Assembly: GCA_017592665.1 (NCBI GenBank)
Contig: JAGFNW010000031.1
Location: forward strand, 1-64,000
Direction: 5' to 3'
DNA from: Streptosporangiaceae bacterium NEAU-GS5
Lineage (GTDB): Bacteria > Actinomycetota > Actinomycetes > Streptosporangiales > Streptosporangiaceae
DNA length: 64,000 nucleotides
The notes under the pieces are model-generated. The model made no database searches. It saw only the letters and a program-made list of their open reading frames with translations, and was not told where the DNA came from. Below are positions 11,735 to 20,415 of this stretch, one piece after another. The position numbers were made by a program, and so were the translations under genes. Numbering within the stretch: position 1 is the first letter of the stretch; each line of letters opens with the position of its first letter.

Positions 11735-13029
11735 CGGTAGGTCCCATCGGGCGTCGGGATGGAGGCCGGGGCCGCGCCGGACGGAGCGGCGTCGGACCGG
11801 TCGCGGACATGGCGCAGGGCGGCCAGCAACTCGGCCGCGCTCACGCCGGCGGCGGCGCCGCGCACCGGCTCGGGCACGGGCAGGGATCCGGTGTCGGCCC
11901 ACACGAGACGGCCGTCGCCGTCGATCCGGCCCGCGGTGCGACCGGCGTTGTCGGGGTGAAGGCAGTAGGGGACGTCCAGGTAGCCCTTGCCGAACGCGGC
12001 CAGCAACGCGGCGCCGACGTCGTCGTGCAACGACAGTACGGCTTCCACCAGCGCCGTCGCCTCGGCCAGCAGACCGGTATCGGGCACGTCCGCCGGGCCT
12101 AGCCGGGGCGTCGCCGCGGCCGACGCGGCGGCGTGGCGCAGCGCGTCGGCGTTCTCCTCGATGGTGGGGATGCGGTCGGCCTCGGCCGCGGTCTTGACGA
12201 TGAGCCGCTCGCAGCCGCCCCGCACCGCGAGCCGCGCCGCCGCGGCGAGCAGGGCGTCCGCGCCACCGCGGCTGCGCGGATACAACCCCATGTACGCGTA
12301 CACGACGACGTGCCACGTCACGCCCGGCAAGAACCGGGCCGCGAGCGCCCGCAGCGCCGCCAGCGCCTCCAGGTCCTGCTCCGGGTGCACCTGCTGGGCG
12401 TAGCTGAGCGAGACGCAGCGCAGGCCGTGCTGGACGAAGAAGAGCGCCTCCAGCACGCTCACCGCCACCAGCAGACCGGGCGGGCAGAGCTGGCCGAGCA
12501 GACAGCCGCCGAAGGTCTCCAGGTGGGGTTCCACGCCCTTGCCCCGCAGCCTGCCGAGCAGCTCGCAGGCCCGTTTCCAGCTGCTCACCGACACCGTGAG
12601 CGGGGACCGCCCGTACGGCAGGCAGTAGGAGACCGGCCCGCCTTCGGAGGCGCCGATCCCCAGGCGTACGAGAGCGTCGAAGATGCGCTCCGGGGCGGGC
12701 GAGCCGTGCCGTACCTGGATCGGGAAGTGCGGGTCGACGACGCCGGCCAGCACCGCGCGGGTGAGGGCCGGCGGGTGGAGCAGGATCGGATAGCCGTTGA
12801 GCGCGACGCCGTCGTCGAGCGCGCGACGGCCGGCCGCCTGCTCGCCGAGCCTGGTGTAGCTGTCCAGCGTGATCGTGCCGACCGTCGCGGCGGGCACCCG
12901 CCGGGTGGCGAGGAGCCCGGCCCGCATCCGCGCAGGGTCGGAGAATCCCATCCTCGGCTGCACCACGAGCCGTCCTCTGGCGTGCGCGTCGGCCACGAAC
13001 CGCCCGAGCGCCGAGCGCGGCGGCGTCAT
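11731..13029 (-). CDS. Glutamate (methylaspartate) mutase large (epsilon) subunit
   Basis: A 432-residue protein of the MutE/GlmE family, the TIM-barrel subunit that binds glutamate and adenosylcobalamin and, with the small subunit, rearranges L-glutamate to (2S,3S)-3-methylaspartate. Conserved stretches include RLVVQPRMGFSDP at the N terminus, YPILLHPP, QVRHGSP, EGGPVSYCLPYGR and VKTAAEADRIPT. It is slightly shorter than catabolic clostridial enzymes (about 480), as is usual for antibiotic-cluster forms. Its ATG overlaps the small-subunit stop (TGATG) and its stop overlaps the next ATG. A very long open frame continues upstream over the small-subunit gene but is not family-like. Confidence 0.92.
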   Translation of the reverse strand: MTPPRSALGRFVADAHARGRLVVQPRMGFSDPARMRAGLLATRRVPAATVGTITLDSYTRLGEQAAGRRALDDGVALNGYPILLHPPALTRAVLAGVVDPHFPIQVRHGSPAPERIFDALVRLGIGASEGGPVSYCLPYGRSPLTVSVSSWKRACELLGRLRGKGVEPHLETFGGCLLGQLCPPGLLVAVSVLEALFFVQHGLRCVSLSYAQQVHPEQDLEALAALRALAARFLPGVTWHVVVYAYMGLYPRSRGGADALLAAAARLAVRGGCERLIVKTAAEADRIPTIEENADALRHAAASAAATPRLGPADVPDTGLLAEATALVEAVLSLHDDVGAALLAAFGKGYLDVPYCLHPDNAGRTAGRIDGDGRLVWADTGSLPVPEPVRGAAAGVSAAELLAALRHVRDRSDAAPSGAAPASIPTPDGTYR

Positions 13030-13497
13030 CACGCGCACGTCCTTGCCGGAAGCGACGCGACGAACCCGCAGAACCGCCGCACGTCCTCGTCGCCATCCCC
13101 GAACACGGCGGTGAAGCCGGCGTCGGCCAGACCAGCCCCCGCGCGGTTCTCCGGGCGGCCGAGGTCGAGCTTGCCGCCGATGACGACGGGGACAGTGGCC
13201 AGCCCGGGCGTGCGCCTCAGCAAGCGGACCGCGCGTGCGCCGTCGACGTGGCCGTGCCCGTTCACGCTGCTGAGCACGACCAGATCGGGCCGGACGCGCT
13301 CGCACTCGGAGACGATCAGCGGGTCGGGCGCGCACGGCCCGAGGTTGACGACGTGACACCCCTGCTCGGCGAGCAGGAGTTGCAGGAAGACCAGATTCCA
13401 CGTGTGAGAGTCCGACGAGGTGCCCGACAGAACGACGGTGAGCCGCGGGGAATCCGGTGCCAGGAAAGCGGGAATTTCGCACCTCCAGCCAGGCCAT
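13029..13497 (-). CDS. Glutamate mutase small (sigma, B12-binding) subunit, apparent 1-nt frameshift near its start
   Basis: The frame encodes a B12-binding Rossmann subunit: LTVVLSGTSSDSHTWN carries the D-x-H pair whose histidine ligates cobalt, followed by GCHVVNLGPCAPDPL and VVIGGKLDL. The conserved frame has no ATG, GTG or TTG upstream of this motif before an in-frame stop at 13499-13497. Dropping one A from the AAA run at 13475-13477 (coding strand) would join an ATG at 13497 to the conserved frame, reading MAWLEVR-IPAFLAPDSP, which looks natural. The alternatives are a rare ATT start at 13475, behind a strong GGAGGT, or CTG at 13463. The protein ends with a 1-bp overlap into the large subunit. 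First gene of the operon. Confidence 0.82.
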
Positions 13498-13610
13498 CAC
13501 AACGACCATTCGGACGCTATGCGGCGCGAACTCGGGCGGTCGGCACTTGGGCCGGTAGTATCGCGGCAGTTTCGCCGACGGACCGGCAGCTCGTTTCCGC
13601 GGCCCGGCTC

Positions 13611-13644
13611 TGGAATTCTCGGGAAATCAGTTCCATTGGAATTC
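13611..13644. promoter_or_regulatory. TGGAATTC direct repeat with internal GGAA/TTCC array
   Basis: The octamer TGGAATTC occurs at 13611-13618 and 13637-13644, 26 bp apart, with GGAAATCAGTTCC between them. It lies about 100 bp upstream of the glutamate-mutase operon and just before the short plus-strand ORF at 13652. It could be a regulator site for either, for example one of the nearby SARP proteins, although the 26-bp pitch is not the usual 11 or 22 bp of SARP heptamers. Confidence 0.35.
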
Positions 13645-13651
13645 AAGCGCG

Positions 13652-13846
13652 GTGGCCAAGGCTGACTCCGTGCAGATATTCAGAGGCAGGAAGCGTTTCG
13701 CGCGCAAATTGGGGTCGCTGTCGGCGCTCGCCGCGCTGGTGACGGCCGCACTCGTGTCGGCCACCGCGCTCGCGCCGCCGGATCACCCGCCGTCTCAGGC
13801 CGTGGCGCTGCCTCGGCCGTCGCCCTATCCGGTCCCCTGGCCGTGA
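13652..13846 (+). CDS. Possible small exported peptide
   Basis: A 64-codon ORF starting at GTG. The N terminus has a basic stretch (RGRKRFARK) followed by about 20 hydrophobic, alanine-rich residues ending in ATALA, a textbook Sec signal. The remainder is a proline-rich tail ending PYPVPWP. It is divergent from the glutamate-mutase operon, and its last 22 bp overlap the 3' end of the SARP gene on the other strand. No clear ribosome binding site was found; an internal GTG at 13670 is another possible start. No family recognised. Confidence 0.4.
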   Translation: MAKADSVQIFRGRKRFARKLGSLSALAALVTAALVSATALAPPDHPPSQAVALPRPSPYPVPWP

Positions 13847-16800
13847 TCGCCCGTCTCCTGGCGAGGATCCCGGAGTATGTTCAGGGCGATCTCGGCGCCC
13901 GCGGCGAGGAGATCGGCGGTGTCCTTCCCCGGGGGTGAGCAGGCGTCGATGCCGAGGCCCGTCTCCCAGCTCCGACACTCCGCTGCGGTGAAGGGCCACG
14001 AGCCGTATCCGGTGGATCCGCGGATCGCCGCGACCACCATCACCAGTTCGGCGGCGCGGGGGGCGCCGGCCTCGACGGCGAGCGCCGCGGCCAGGTGCAG
14101 CATCCGCAGCGCGACGGCCCGGTTGTTCCTGGTCAGGGCGTCGGGGATGGCGGCCGCCAGGTGACGTCCGGCGGCGACCCGGCGCCCGCGCCGCCAGTCG
14201 ATGTACGCCGCCAGCTCGGCGATCTCCTCGAGCAGGAGCTGGCGCTGCCCGCGCTCGCCCACCTCGCGGGCCTTGGCCAGCGGCTCGTCCGCCTCGTCCA
14301 GCGCGCCGGCGAGCACCCGCCCCCACGCCAGGCACAGCAGCGCGGAGGTGACCGCGTCGTGGGTCACCTCGGCGCGCAGCGTCAGGACGATTCCCGCCGA
14401 CCGGTCGGCCTCCACCAGGCGGCCGCCTCGGAGGGCGACGAGCGCCTGATACCAGTGGCAGAAGCCGAGCAGGCGCTGGTCGGATCCGGCCGCGGCGAAC
14501 GCCTGGCGCAGCGACTCCTGAGCCTCGGCGTCGTGATCGCGCCAGGCCAGGATGACCGCCGCCCCCGCGCAGGTGAAGGCGACGTGAGTGGGAATGCTGA
14601 GATCCTTCGCCACGGCGATCGCACGGCGGGCGGCGTCCGCGGCGTCCGCGTCGAGCAGCGCGTCACTGATCGAGGCCAGGCCCAGCATGATGTCGGCGTG
14701 GCGCGGCCGGTCGGCGGGAACCCGCATGTCGATCATGTCCAGCGCCCGGGTGAGGAGCGCGCGCGACTCCTCCAGCCGGGCGCCGACGTAGGCCAGGCGG
14801 CCCGCCCAATGCAGCAGTCGCAGCCACAGCGAGGGCGGCAGGCGATGCTCGTGGGCCAGGGCGAGCGAGGTCCAGCGGCGCAGCGACTCCATGAGGCCGG
14901 CCAGCCGATCCCATAACGGCCGGCCCGCGGTGAGCAGGCCGACGGCGTCGCAGAAGGCCTCCTGTGTCACGCCGGGCCGAAGGCCCCACTCCAGCGCGGC
15001 GCAGACGTCGGCCGACTCGGCGCGCAACCGGGCGAGCGCCGCCGCGCCCTCCTCGCCTGAATCCCCGGCGAGCAGCGCGTCGCTCAGCTCGCGGTAGAAC
15101 CGCAGGTGCCGGTCGCGTGCGGAATCCAGGTCGAGATCCTCGGCCAGCGACCGGCAGACGTCCCTGATCGGGACCAGCAGGCGGTAGCGGTACTCCTCGC
15201 TCCGGTCGACCTGCACCAGCGAGTGGTCGATCAGCACGCTCAGCATCCTGGTGACCTGATCGGGCGTCAGCGGCGCGAATCCGGCCACCCGCTCGGCGGC
15301 CGCGAGGTCGAAGCCGCCGGCGAAGACCGCGAGCCGGCACAGCAGCAGCGGCTCGTCGGTCTCCAGCAGGCTGATGCTCCACTGCACGGTGGAAGCCAGG
15401 CTGCGCTGGTGCGGCAGCCCGAGGCCGTCCGGCCGCCGCAGCACGCCGAGCCATCCGTCGATGCGTTGCAGCAGCGTGGCGGGTGAGATCGAGCGCAGCC
15501 GCCCGGTCGCCAATTCGATGCCGAGGGGCAGCCCGTCCAGGCGGCGGCACAGCTCGGCCACGACGGGCAGGCTGTCCGACAGGTCGAGTGACGGGAAGTG
15601 CTGCTCGGCCCGGCGCAGGTAGAGCTCGACGGCCGCGAATCCGGCGGGATCGGCGGCGTCCGCCGGAGGCACGGGCAGGGCCCGCAGCTCCCAGATCGCC
15701 TCGCCGGGGACGCCGACCGGGTGCCGGGAGGTGATGAGGATGCGGAGCCGGGCCGCGCTGCTGTGCAGCCGGTCGACCAGGGCGGCGACCGAGGCGGTCA
15801 CATGCTCGGCGTTGTCGAGGACCAGCAGCATGTCCTGATCGCGTACGGCCCGGGTCAGCGTCTCCATCGCGCCCGCCGAGCCGACCGGCGCGCCGAGCAG
15901 CGCGCACAGCACGCCCGCCATGACCTCAAGGTCTTCGGCGCCCCGGCCACCGGCCTGCTCGGCGGGCAGGGGGCCGAGCTCGGCCACCGCGACGCCGTCC
16001 GGGTGGCGCTCACCGAGCTGGTGGGCCACGGCCAGGGCGATCGAGGTCTTGCCCACACCACCGGGACCGGTGATCGTCACGACCCGCCCGTCGCCGACCA
16101 GCTCCGTCAGCCGCTTCAGGTCCTCGTCGCGGCCGACGAGCCCGCCGAGCATCGGATGCGGGCCGCGCCAGGTGACGGGCTCGATGGCGGTGACCGGCTG
16201 GTGCCGCCGTACGATGCGCCCGATCACCTCCTGATAGGAGTCGCGGAGCAGGGGCGAGGGATCGACGCCGAACTCGTCGGCGAGCCTGCGGCTGATCCCT
16301 TCATAGACCGAGACCGCTTCGGCCTCGGCGCCCGATTCCGCCAGGGCGAGCAGAAGCTGGGCGTGCAGGGGCTCGTTCAGAGGCTCGTCGGCGACCACCG
16401 CGCGCAGGCGGTCGATCACCTGGTCGACGGCGTGGCAGCGGCGCGCCGCCGCGACGGCGGCGATCGCCGCGAGCGTGCGTTCCTGGTTGGTGGCGCGCAC
16501 CCACGGATGCGTCTGCCAGGGGCCGGTCACCGCCCCCAAACAGGGGCCCCGCCACACGTCCAGCGCGTCCAGCCGCAGGCGTAGCTCGTCCTCTCCGGCG
16601 GAAGCCTTACCGGCCCGCTCTACCAGCGCGCGGAAGCGCAGCAGGTCGAGTTCGTCCTCACCGAGGCGCACGGAGTAGTAGCCGGGGCCGACGGTGTTGA
16701 GCCGCCCATTCCTCTCCCGGGTGGCCCTTCCCGGTTCGAGGACATCACGCAGGCGCCGTACGTACGTCTGGATGACGTTGACGCTGGAAGCCGGACCCTC

Positions 16801-16956
16801 GTCACCCCACACGAAATCCCTGATCTCATCGTGCGAGACCGGCCGACCGGCACGCAGCAGCAGCGCCGCAAGGACGCCCTGTTGCTTGTGCGGGCCCACG
16901 TCCAACTTCTCATCGCCTCGCCAGGCGCCCAGTGGACCGAGAACGCGGAGTTGCAC
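13825..16956 (-). CDS. AfsR/SARP-family transcriptional activator with NB-ARC and TPR regions
   Basis: A 1043-residue regulator. Residues about 5-100 form an OmpR-type winged helix, and 105-255 the bacterial transcriptional activation domain (ending DEFGVDPSPLLRD). An NB-ARC ATPase follows with Walker A GPGGVGKTS near 299 and LVLDNAEH as Walker B; the last 400 residues are TPR-like helices. Start is GTG at 16956 behind a GGGGG run. It lies between the biosynthetic operon and a second SARP gene on the same strand (50 bp apart), so it is probably the pathway-specific activator. Confidence 0.9.
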   Translation of the reverse strand: MQLRVLGPLGAWRGDEKLDVGPHKQQGVLAALLLRAGRPVSHDEIRDFVWGDEGPASSVNVIQTYVRRLRDVLEPGRATRERNGRLNTVGPGYYSVRLGEDELDLLRFRALVERAGKASAGEDELRLRLDALDVWRGPCLGAVTGPWQTHPWVRATNQERTLAAIAAVAAARRCHAVDQVIDRLRAVVADEPLNEPLHAQLLLALAESGAEAEAVSVYEGISRRLADEFGVDPSPLLRDSYQEVIGRIVRRHQPVTAIEPVTWRGPHPMLGGLVGRDEDLKRLTELVGDGRVVTITGPGGVGKTSIALAVAHQLGERHPDGVAVAELGPLPAEQAGGRGAEDLEVMAGVLCALLGAPVGSAGAMETLTRAVRDQDMLLVLDNAEHVTASVAALVDRLHSSAARLRILITSRHPVGVPGEAIWELRALPVPPADAADPAGFAAVELYLRRAEQHFPSLDLSDSLPVVAELCRRLDGLPLGIELATGRLRSISPATLLQRIDGWLGVLRRPDGLGLPHQRSLASTVQWSISLLETDEPLLLCRLAVFAGGFDLAAAERVAGFAPLTPDQVTRMLSVLIDHSLVQVDRSEEYRYRLLVPIRDVCRSLAEDLDLDSARDRHLRFYRELSDALLAGDSGEEGAAALARLRAESADVCAALEWGLRPGVTQEAFCDAVGLLTAGRPLWDRLAGLMESLRRWTSLALAHEHRLPPSLWLRLLHWAGRLAYVGARLEESRALLTRALDMIDMRVPADRPRHADIMLGLASISDALLDADAADAARRAIAVAKDLSIPTHVAFTCAGAAVILAWRDHDAEAQESLRQAFAAAGSDQRLLGFCHWYQALVALRGGRLVEADRSAGIVLTLRAEVTHDAVTSALLCLAWGRVLAGALDEADEPLAKAREVGERGQRQLLLEEIAELAAYIDWRRGRRVAAGRHLAAAIPDALTRNNRAVALRMLHLAAALAVEAGAPRAAELVMVVAAIRGSTGYGSWPFTAAECRSWETGLGIDACSPPGKDTADLLAAGAEIALNILRDPRQETGDHGQGTG

Positions 16957-17006
16957 GCCGATCTACCCCCGTCGGCTCGAACGTCGTGAGCAACACCTTT
17001 TCCACG

Positions 17007-18743
17007 TTAAACGGTCGCCGATCCCCCGTGCCACGGATCATCGACCGCGAAGTACAGGTCCGCCACCCGGCGGATGGGCGGCGAAATGCAGAAGCGATGC
17101 TCAGGGGAGGCGGCGCGCTGTACGAGCGAGTGATCGACGAGGTCTCCCAGGAGCATCGCGATGTCCCCGGCGTCGAGCCCGTGTCCGCCGGCGGACCGCT
17201 CGGCCTCTTCGAGCGTGAGCTCGTCGGGCAGCGCGACCAGCCGGGCGAACAGCCGCCGTTGCTCGGCCGTGAGCAGCTCCAGGCTCCGGCTGATGGGCCC
17301 GGCCAGGCCGGCGAGCGCCAGATCCACGGCACCGGACGGGCGAGCGGAGACGGGCCAGGACGCCGCCAGCCGCAACGCGAGCGGAAGCCCGTCGAGCCGG
17401 CGGCACACGTCCGCCACGGCGGGCAGATCCACATCGGCGGCCGAGCGTCCGGTGAACGCCAGGAACAGCGCCACCGCCGGGAAGGACGCGGCGCGTGCGA
17501 CCTCGCCCGGCGGCGGCACGGCCAGCGCGGAGATCTCGCGCACGTTCTCTCCCGGAAAGCCGAGGGGACGCCGTGATGTCACGACGATGCTCACTTCGGG
17601 GCAGCGATGCGCGAGCTCCGCGACGAGCCTGCCGCAGCCCAGCGGCACGTGCTCGGCGCCGTCGAGGACGAGCAGGAGCCGGTGCTCGCGCAGCTCGCGG
17701 ACGAGGGCCGTGACGGGCTGCCCGGACACTCCCGGCACGGACAGCACCGCCAGGACGGCTTCGGCCAGCGCCTCCAGTGTGACCATGCCACCGGCCTCGG
17801 GCGCGAAGGCCTCCAAGGCGACGAAGGCGCCGCCGCCCGGCTCCTCGTGGAGCAGGGCTCGGGCGATCGCCGTCTTCCCCACGCCGGGCGGGCCGACCAT
17901 GGTGATCGCCCGGTCTCGGGCGAGGGCCGGCCGGACGGCCGACAGCTCCGCGTCGCGCCCCACCAGCACGAGGGGCTCCACCCGGCCCTTGACCGAAGGC
18001 CGGAACCGCAGCGTTCGCTGGGCGAGCGTGGCCTGGTAGGCGGCCGCCAGCTCGGCGCCCGGGCCGACCCCGAGCTCGCTGCGCAGCCGGGCCCGGATGC
18101 GCTCGTAGGCGATCAGAGCCTCCGCCTGATGCCCGCCGCGCGCGTACATCCGGATCAGGCGGGAGTACACCCGCTCGTCCAGCGGCGCGATCAGCACGAC
18201 CCATTCGAGGAGGCGGGTCACCTCACCCGCCCCTTCGGCATGCTCGCAGTCGGCGTAGTCGATCGCGGCCTCGCACAGCTCGCGCTCCACCTCGACCAGC
18301 AGCGGGTGCGCGCGCAGCATCCCGCCAAGGTCTTCGCAGGGACGCCCCCTGACCTCGGCGAACGCCGCCGCGAGCAGGGCCCGGGGGCCCGCGCCGGCCT
18401 CTTCGGCCTCTTCGGCCCGAGCTCGCAGGCTCCGGAATCGCAGCAGGTCGACCTGCTCGGGGCCGACATCGAGGCGGTAGCCGGCCGCGTCGAGCACCAG
18501 CGTCGACCTACCGACCGCCCGGCGCAGCCGGCTCACGTAGGTCTGCACGAGGCCCGCCGCGTTGGCCGGAGGCTCGTCCCACAGGCAGTCGCGCAGGGTG
18601 CGGGCGAGCACCGGCTCCCCACCGGCGAGCAGGAGCACGGCCAGCACCGTGCGCTGCTTGACGGGACCGAGCGCGAGCTCCCGGTCGCCCTGCCAGGCCC
18701 TTACTGCGCCGAAAATCCTGAAATGCCGCTCACTGTCAGGCAC
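17007..18743 (-). CDS. Second SARP-family activator with NB-ARC domain, no TPR region
   Basis: A 578-residue protein from a GTG at 18743, chosen because AAGGG lies 7 nt upstream and the winged-helix domain begins at once (HFRIFGAVRAWQGDRELALGP). The order is DNA-binding domain, BTAD (ending SELGVGPGAELAAAY), then NB-ARC with Walker A GPPGVGKTA near 283 and LLLVLDGAEH. The sequence stops soon after the ATPase arm, so the TPR sensor found in the neighbouring protein is absent. Together they form a paired SARP locus next to the NRPS operon. A longer in-frame start at 18908 has no supporting signal. Confidence 0.88.
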   Translation of the reverse strand: MPDSERHFRIFGAVRAWQGDRELALGPVKQRTVLAVLLLAGGEPVLARTLRDCLWDEPPANAAGLVQTYVSRLRRAVGRSTLVLDAAGYRLDVGPEQVDLLRFRSLRARAEEAEEAGAGPRALLAAAFAEVRGRPCEDLGGMLRAHPLLVEVERELCEAAIDYADCEHAEGAGEVTRLLEWVVLIAPLDERVYSRLIRMYARGGHQAEALIAYERIRARLRSELGVGPGAELAAAYQATLAQRTLRFRPSVKGRVEPLVLVGRDAELSAVRPALARDRAITMVGPPGVGKTAIARALLHEEPGGGAFVALEAFAPEAGGMVTLEALAEAVLAVLSVPGVSGQPVTALVRELREHRLLLVLDGAEHVPLGCGRLVAELAHRCPEVSIVVTSRRPLGFPGENVREISALAVPPPGEVARAASFPAVALFLAFTGRSAADVDLPAVADVCRRLDGLPLALRLAASWPVSARPSGAVDLALAGLAGPISRSLELLTAEQRRLFARLVALPDELTLEEAERSAGGHGLDAGDIAMLLGDLVDHSLVQRAASPEHRFCISPPIRRVADLYFAVDDPWHGGSATV

Positions 18744-18949
18744 ACAGGCACCCTTCTCCGATCCGGTCGGCCGATGAATATGAGTCGACAAGTGCGCGGA
18801 TGCCTTGCGGAATAGGTCGCCCCAGCGCCAACAATAACCTCCGGAACTGGCCGCCAACAAGCGCCGAAGTCCTTTCTGTAGCGCCTCTGTATTCCATGCG
18901 CCGACCATTCCAGGAGTGTTTCAGTTTTATTCAAGGAGGCCCCACTTTG

Positions 18950-19000
18950 ATGATGGGTCAGGGCCAGGGGGCCTGGACGAGACGGTCGGAGGAGCATTGA
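18950..19000 (+). CDS. Possible 16-residue leader peptide of the XRE regulator
   Basis: A strong Shine-Dalgarno (AAGGAGG, 18933-18939) stands 10 nt before an ATG that opens MMGQGQGAWTRRSEEH. The stop TGA at 18998-19000 overlaps the TTG start of the XRE/NB-ARC gene (TTGA). This geometry is typical of translational coupling. The peptide contains two adjacent arginines and one tryptophan but no obvious attenuator hairpin was recognised. Confidence 0.35.
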   Translation: MMGQGQGAWTRRSEEH

Positions 19001-20391
19001 ATGCAGTCCACGGCAATAACCGATTCGGTGACCTTCTGAGGACGCAGCGGATCCGCAGGGGCATGACCCAGACCCAGCTCGCCGATCTGTCCACGATCAG
19101 CGTGCGGGCCATCCGCGACCTGGAGCTCGGCCGTACGGGCCGGCCGCGTTACGACACGACCCAGCTCATCGCCGAGGGCCTCGGCCTGATCGGGCGCGAC
19201 CGCACCGATTTCGACGCCGCGGCGGGGCACGCGGCCGCCGCCGACGCCTTCGAATTGATCCGCGACTCCGAATCCGCCCGCCCGCCCGCGTCGCTCGGCG
19301 CGATCGTCGGGCGCGAGGCCGAGACCGAGGCGCTGGCCGACATATTGACCTCGGCAGGCCGCCGGCTCGTGACCATCATCGGCCTGTCCGGGGTCGGCAA
19401 GTCGCGGCTCGCCCTCGAAGTGGCCGAGACCGTTTACCGCTCGCACGGGATCCCGGTGCTGTGGGCCGCGCCGCCGGGGACCGAGACGTCCTACCGGATC
19501 GCGCCCGCCCAGGATCAGCTGTCACATCTCATCCGCGACGCGCTGGACGGGCTGTTCGATCCTGACGGCGATGCCGCCGGCCGGCTCAGCACGCTGATCG
19601 GAGACCGGCGCATGGTGCTGGTGCTGGATGGATACGACGAGTCGCCGGGCCATGCCGACCAGGTGGTCTCGTTACTGCAGAAGTCGCATGAGCTGCGCAT
19701 TCTCCGTACCACGAGAACGTCGGGCGGCATTCCCGGCGAGCAGACGAGCCCGCTCGCGCCGCTGACCGTGCCGGAATCGGGCGACGGCCATTCCCCGACC
19801 GGGCTCGCGAAGATCGCGTCGGTGCAGATGCTGCTGAGCCACATCCGCATGGTGCGGCCGGAGTTCAGCCTGACCACGGCCAACTCGGAGGCGATCGCCG
19901 AGCTCTGCTGGCGCCTGGACGGCGTGCCGGCGGCCCTCGAGATGGCGGCCTCGTGGCTGCTGGTCTGCGAGCCGCAGGACCTGCTGGCGCAGGTGCGCGC
20001 CAACCCCTTCGAGGTGATCGGCCAGCCGGGTCACGACGGCGGGCCACAGCCCGGCTTGGGCGTCTCCCTGTCCGAGGCGATCGGCTCCCTGTCGGCGCCG
20101 GAGACGACGCTGATGGAGCACCTGACCAGCGCGGGGACGGGCATGTCGGTGGCGGAGATCGTTGAGGTGTCGGGCATCCCCGTCCCGACCTGCTGGGCGC
20201 TGGTCCGGCGGCTGCTCATGCACGGTGTGCTCAGGCAGGAGGGCAGCGGGACCATGCGGTTCCGCACGCTCAACCTCATCCAGTTCTTGCACGAACGCCG
20301 CCGCCGATTCACCGCGCCCTACCACGCCCTGTGCGGCGGATCCCTGAGCGAGGGGATCGAGCGGTACGCGGTCGCGACGTCCTTCGTATGA
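18997..20391 (+). CDS. XRE-family regulator fused to NB-ARC ATPase
   Basis: A 464-residue protein. An N-terminal helix-turn-helix (about residues 10-65, TQTQLADLSTISVRAIRDLE) is followed by a STAND/NB-ARC ATPase with Walker A GLSGVGKSR near 129 and VLVLDGYDES. It ends without a repeat sensor. I place the start at TTG 18997 behind GGAGGAG, because the helix-turn-helix begins about ten residues later. A GTG at 18916 in frame is possible but is not well placed behind a ribosome site. Transcribed divergently from the SARP genes and 25 bp upstream of the SDR gene, with which it probably forms an operon. Confidence 0.85.
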   Translation: MNAVHGNNRFGDLLRTQRIRRGMTQTQLADLSTISVRAIRDLELGRTGRPRYDTTQLIAEGLGLIGRDRTDFDAAAGHAAAADAFELIRDSESARPPASLGAIVGREAETEALADILTSAGRRLVTIIGLSGVGKSRLALEVAETVYRSHGIPVLWAAPPGTETSYRIAPAQDQLSHLIRDALDGLFDPDGDAAGRLSTLIGDRRMVLVLDGYDESPGHADQVVSLLQKSHELRILRTTRTSGGIPGEQTSPLAPLTVPESGDGHSPTGLAKIASVQMLLSHIRMVRPEFSLTTANSEAIAELCWRLDGVPAALEMAASWLLVCEPQDLLAQVRANPFEVIGQPGHDGGPQPGLGVSLSEAIGSLSAPETTLMEHLTSAGTGMSVAEIVEVSGIPVPTCWALVRRLLMHGVLRQEGSGTMRFRTLNLIQFLHERRRRFTAPYHALCGGSLSEGIERYAVATSFV

Positions 20392-20415
20392 CACCCTTCC
20401 TGGAAAGGACCCCCT

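Noticed and set aside
13498-13651. Cobalamin riboswitch upstream of glutamate mutase
   Set aside because: The leader is too short and no B12-box-like conserved core was found.
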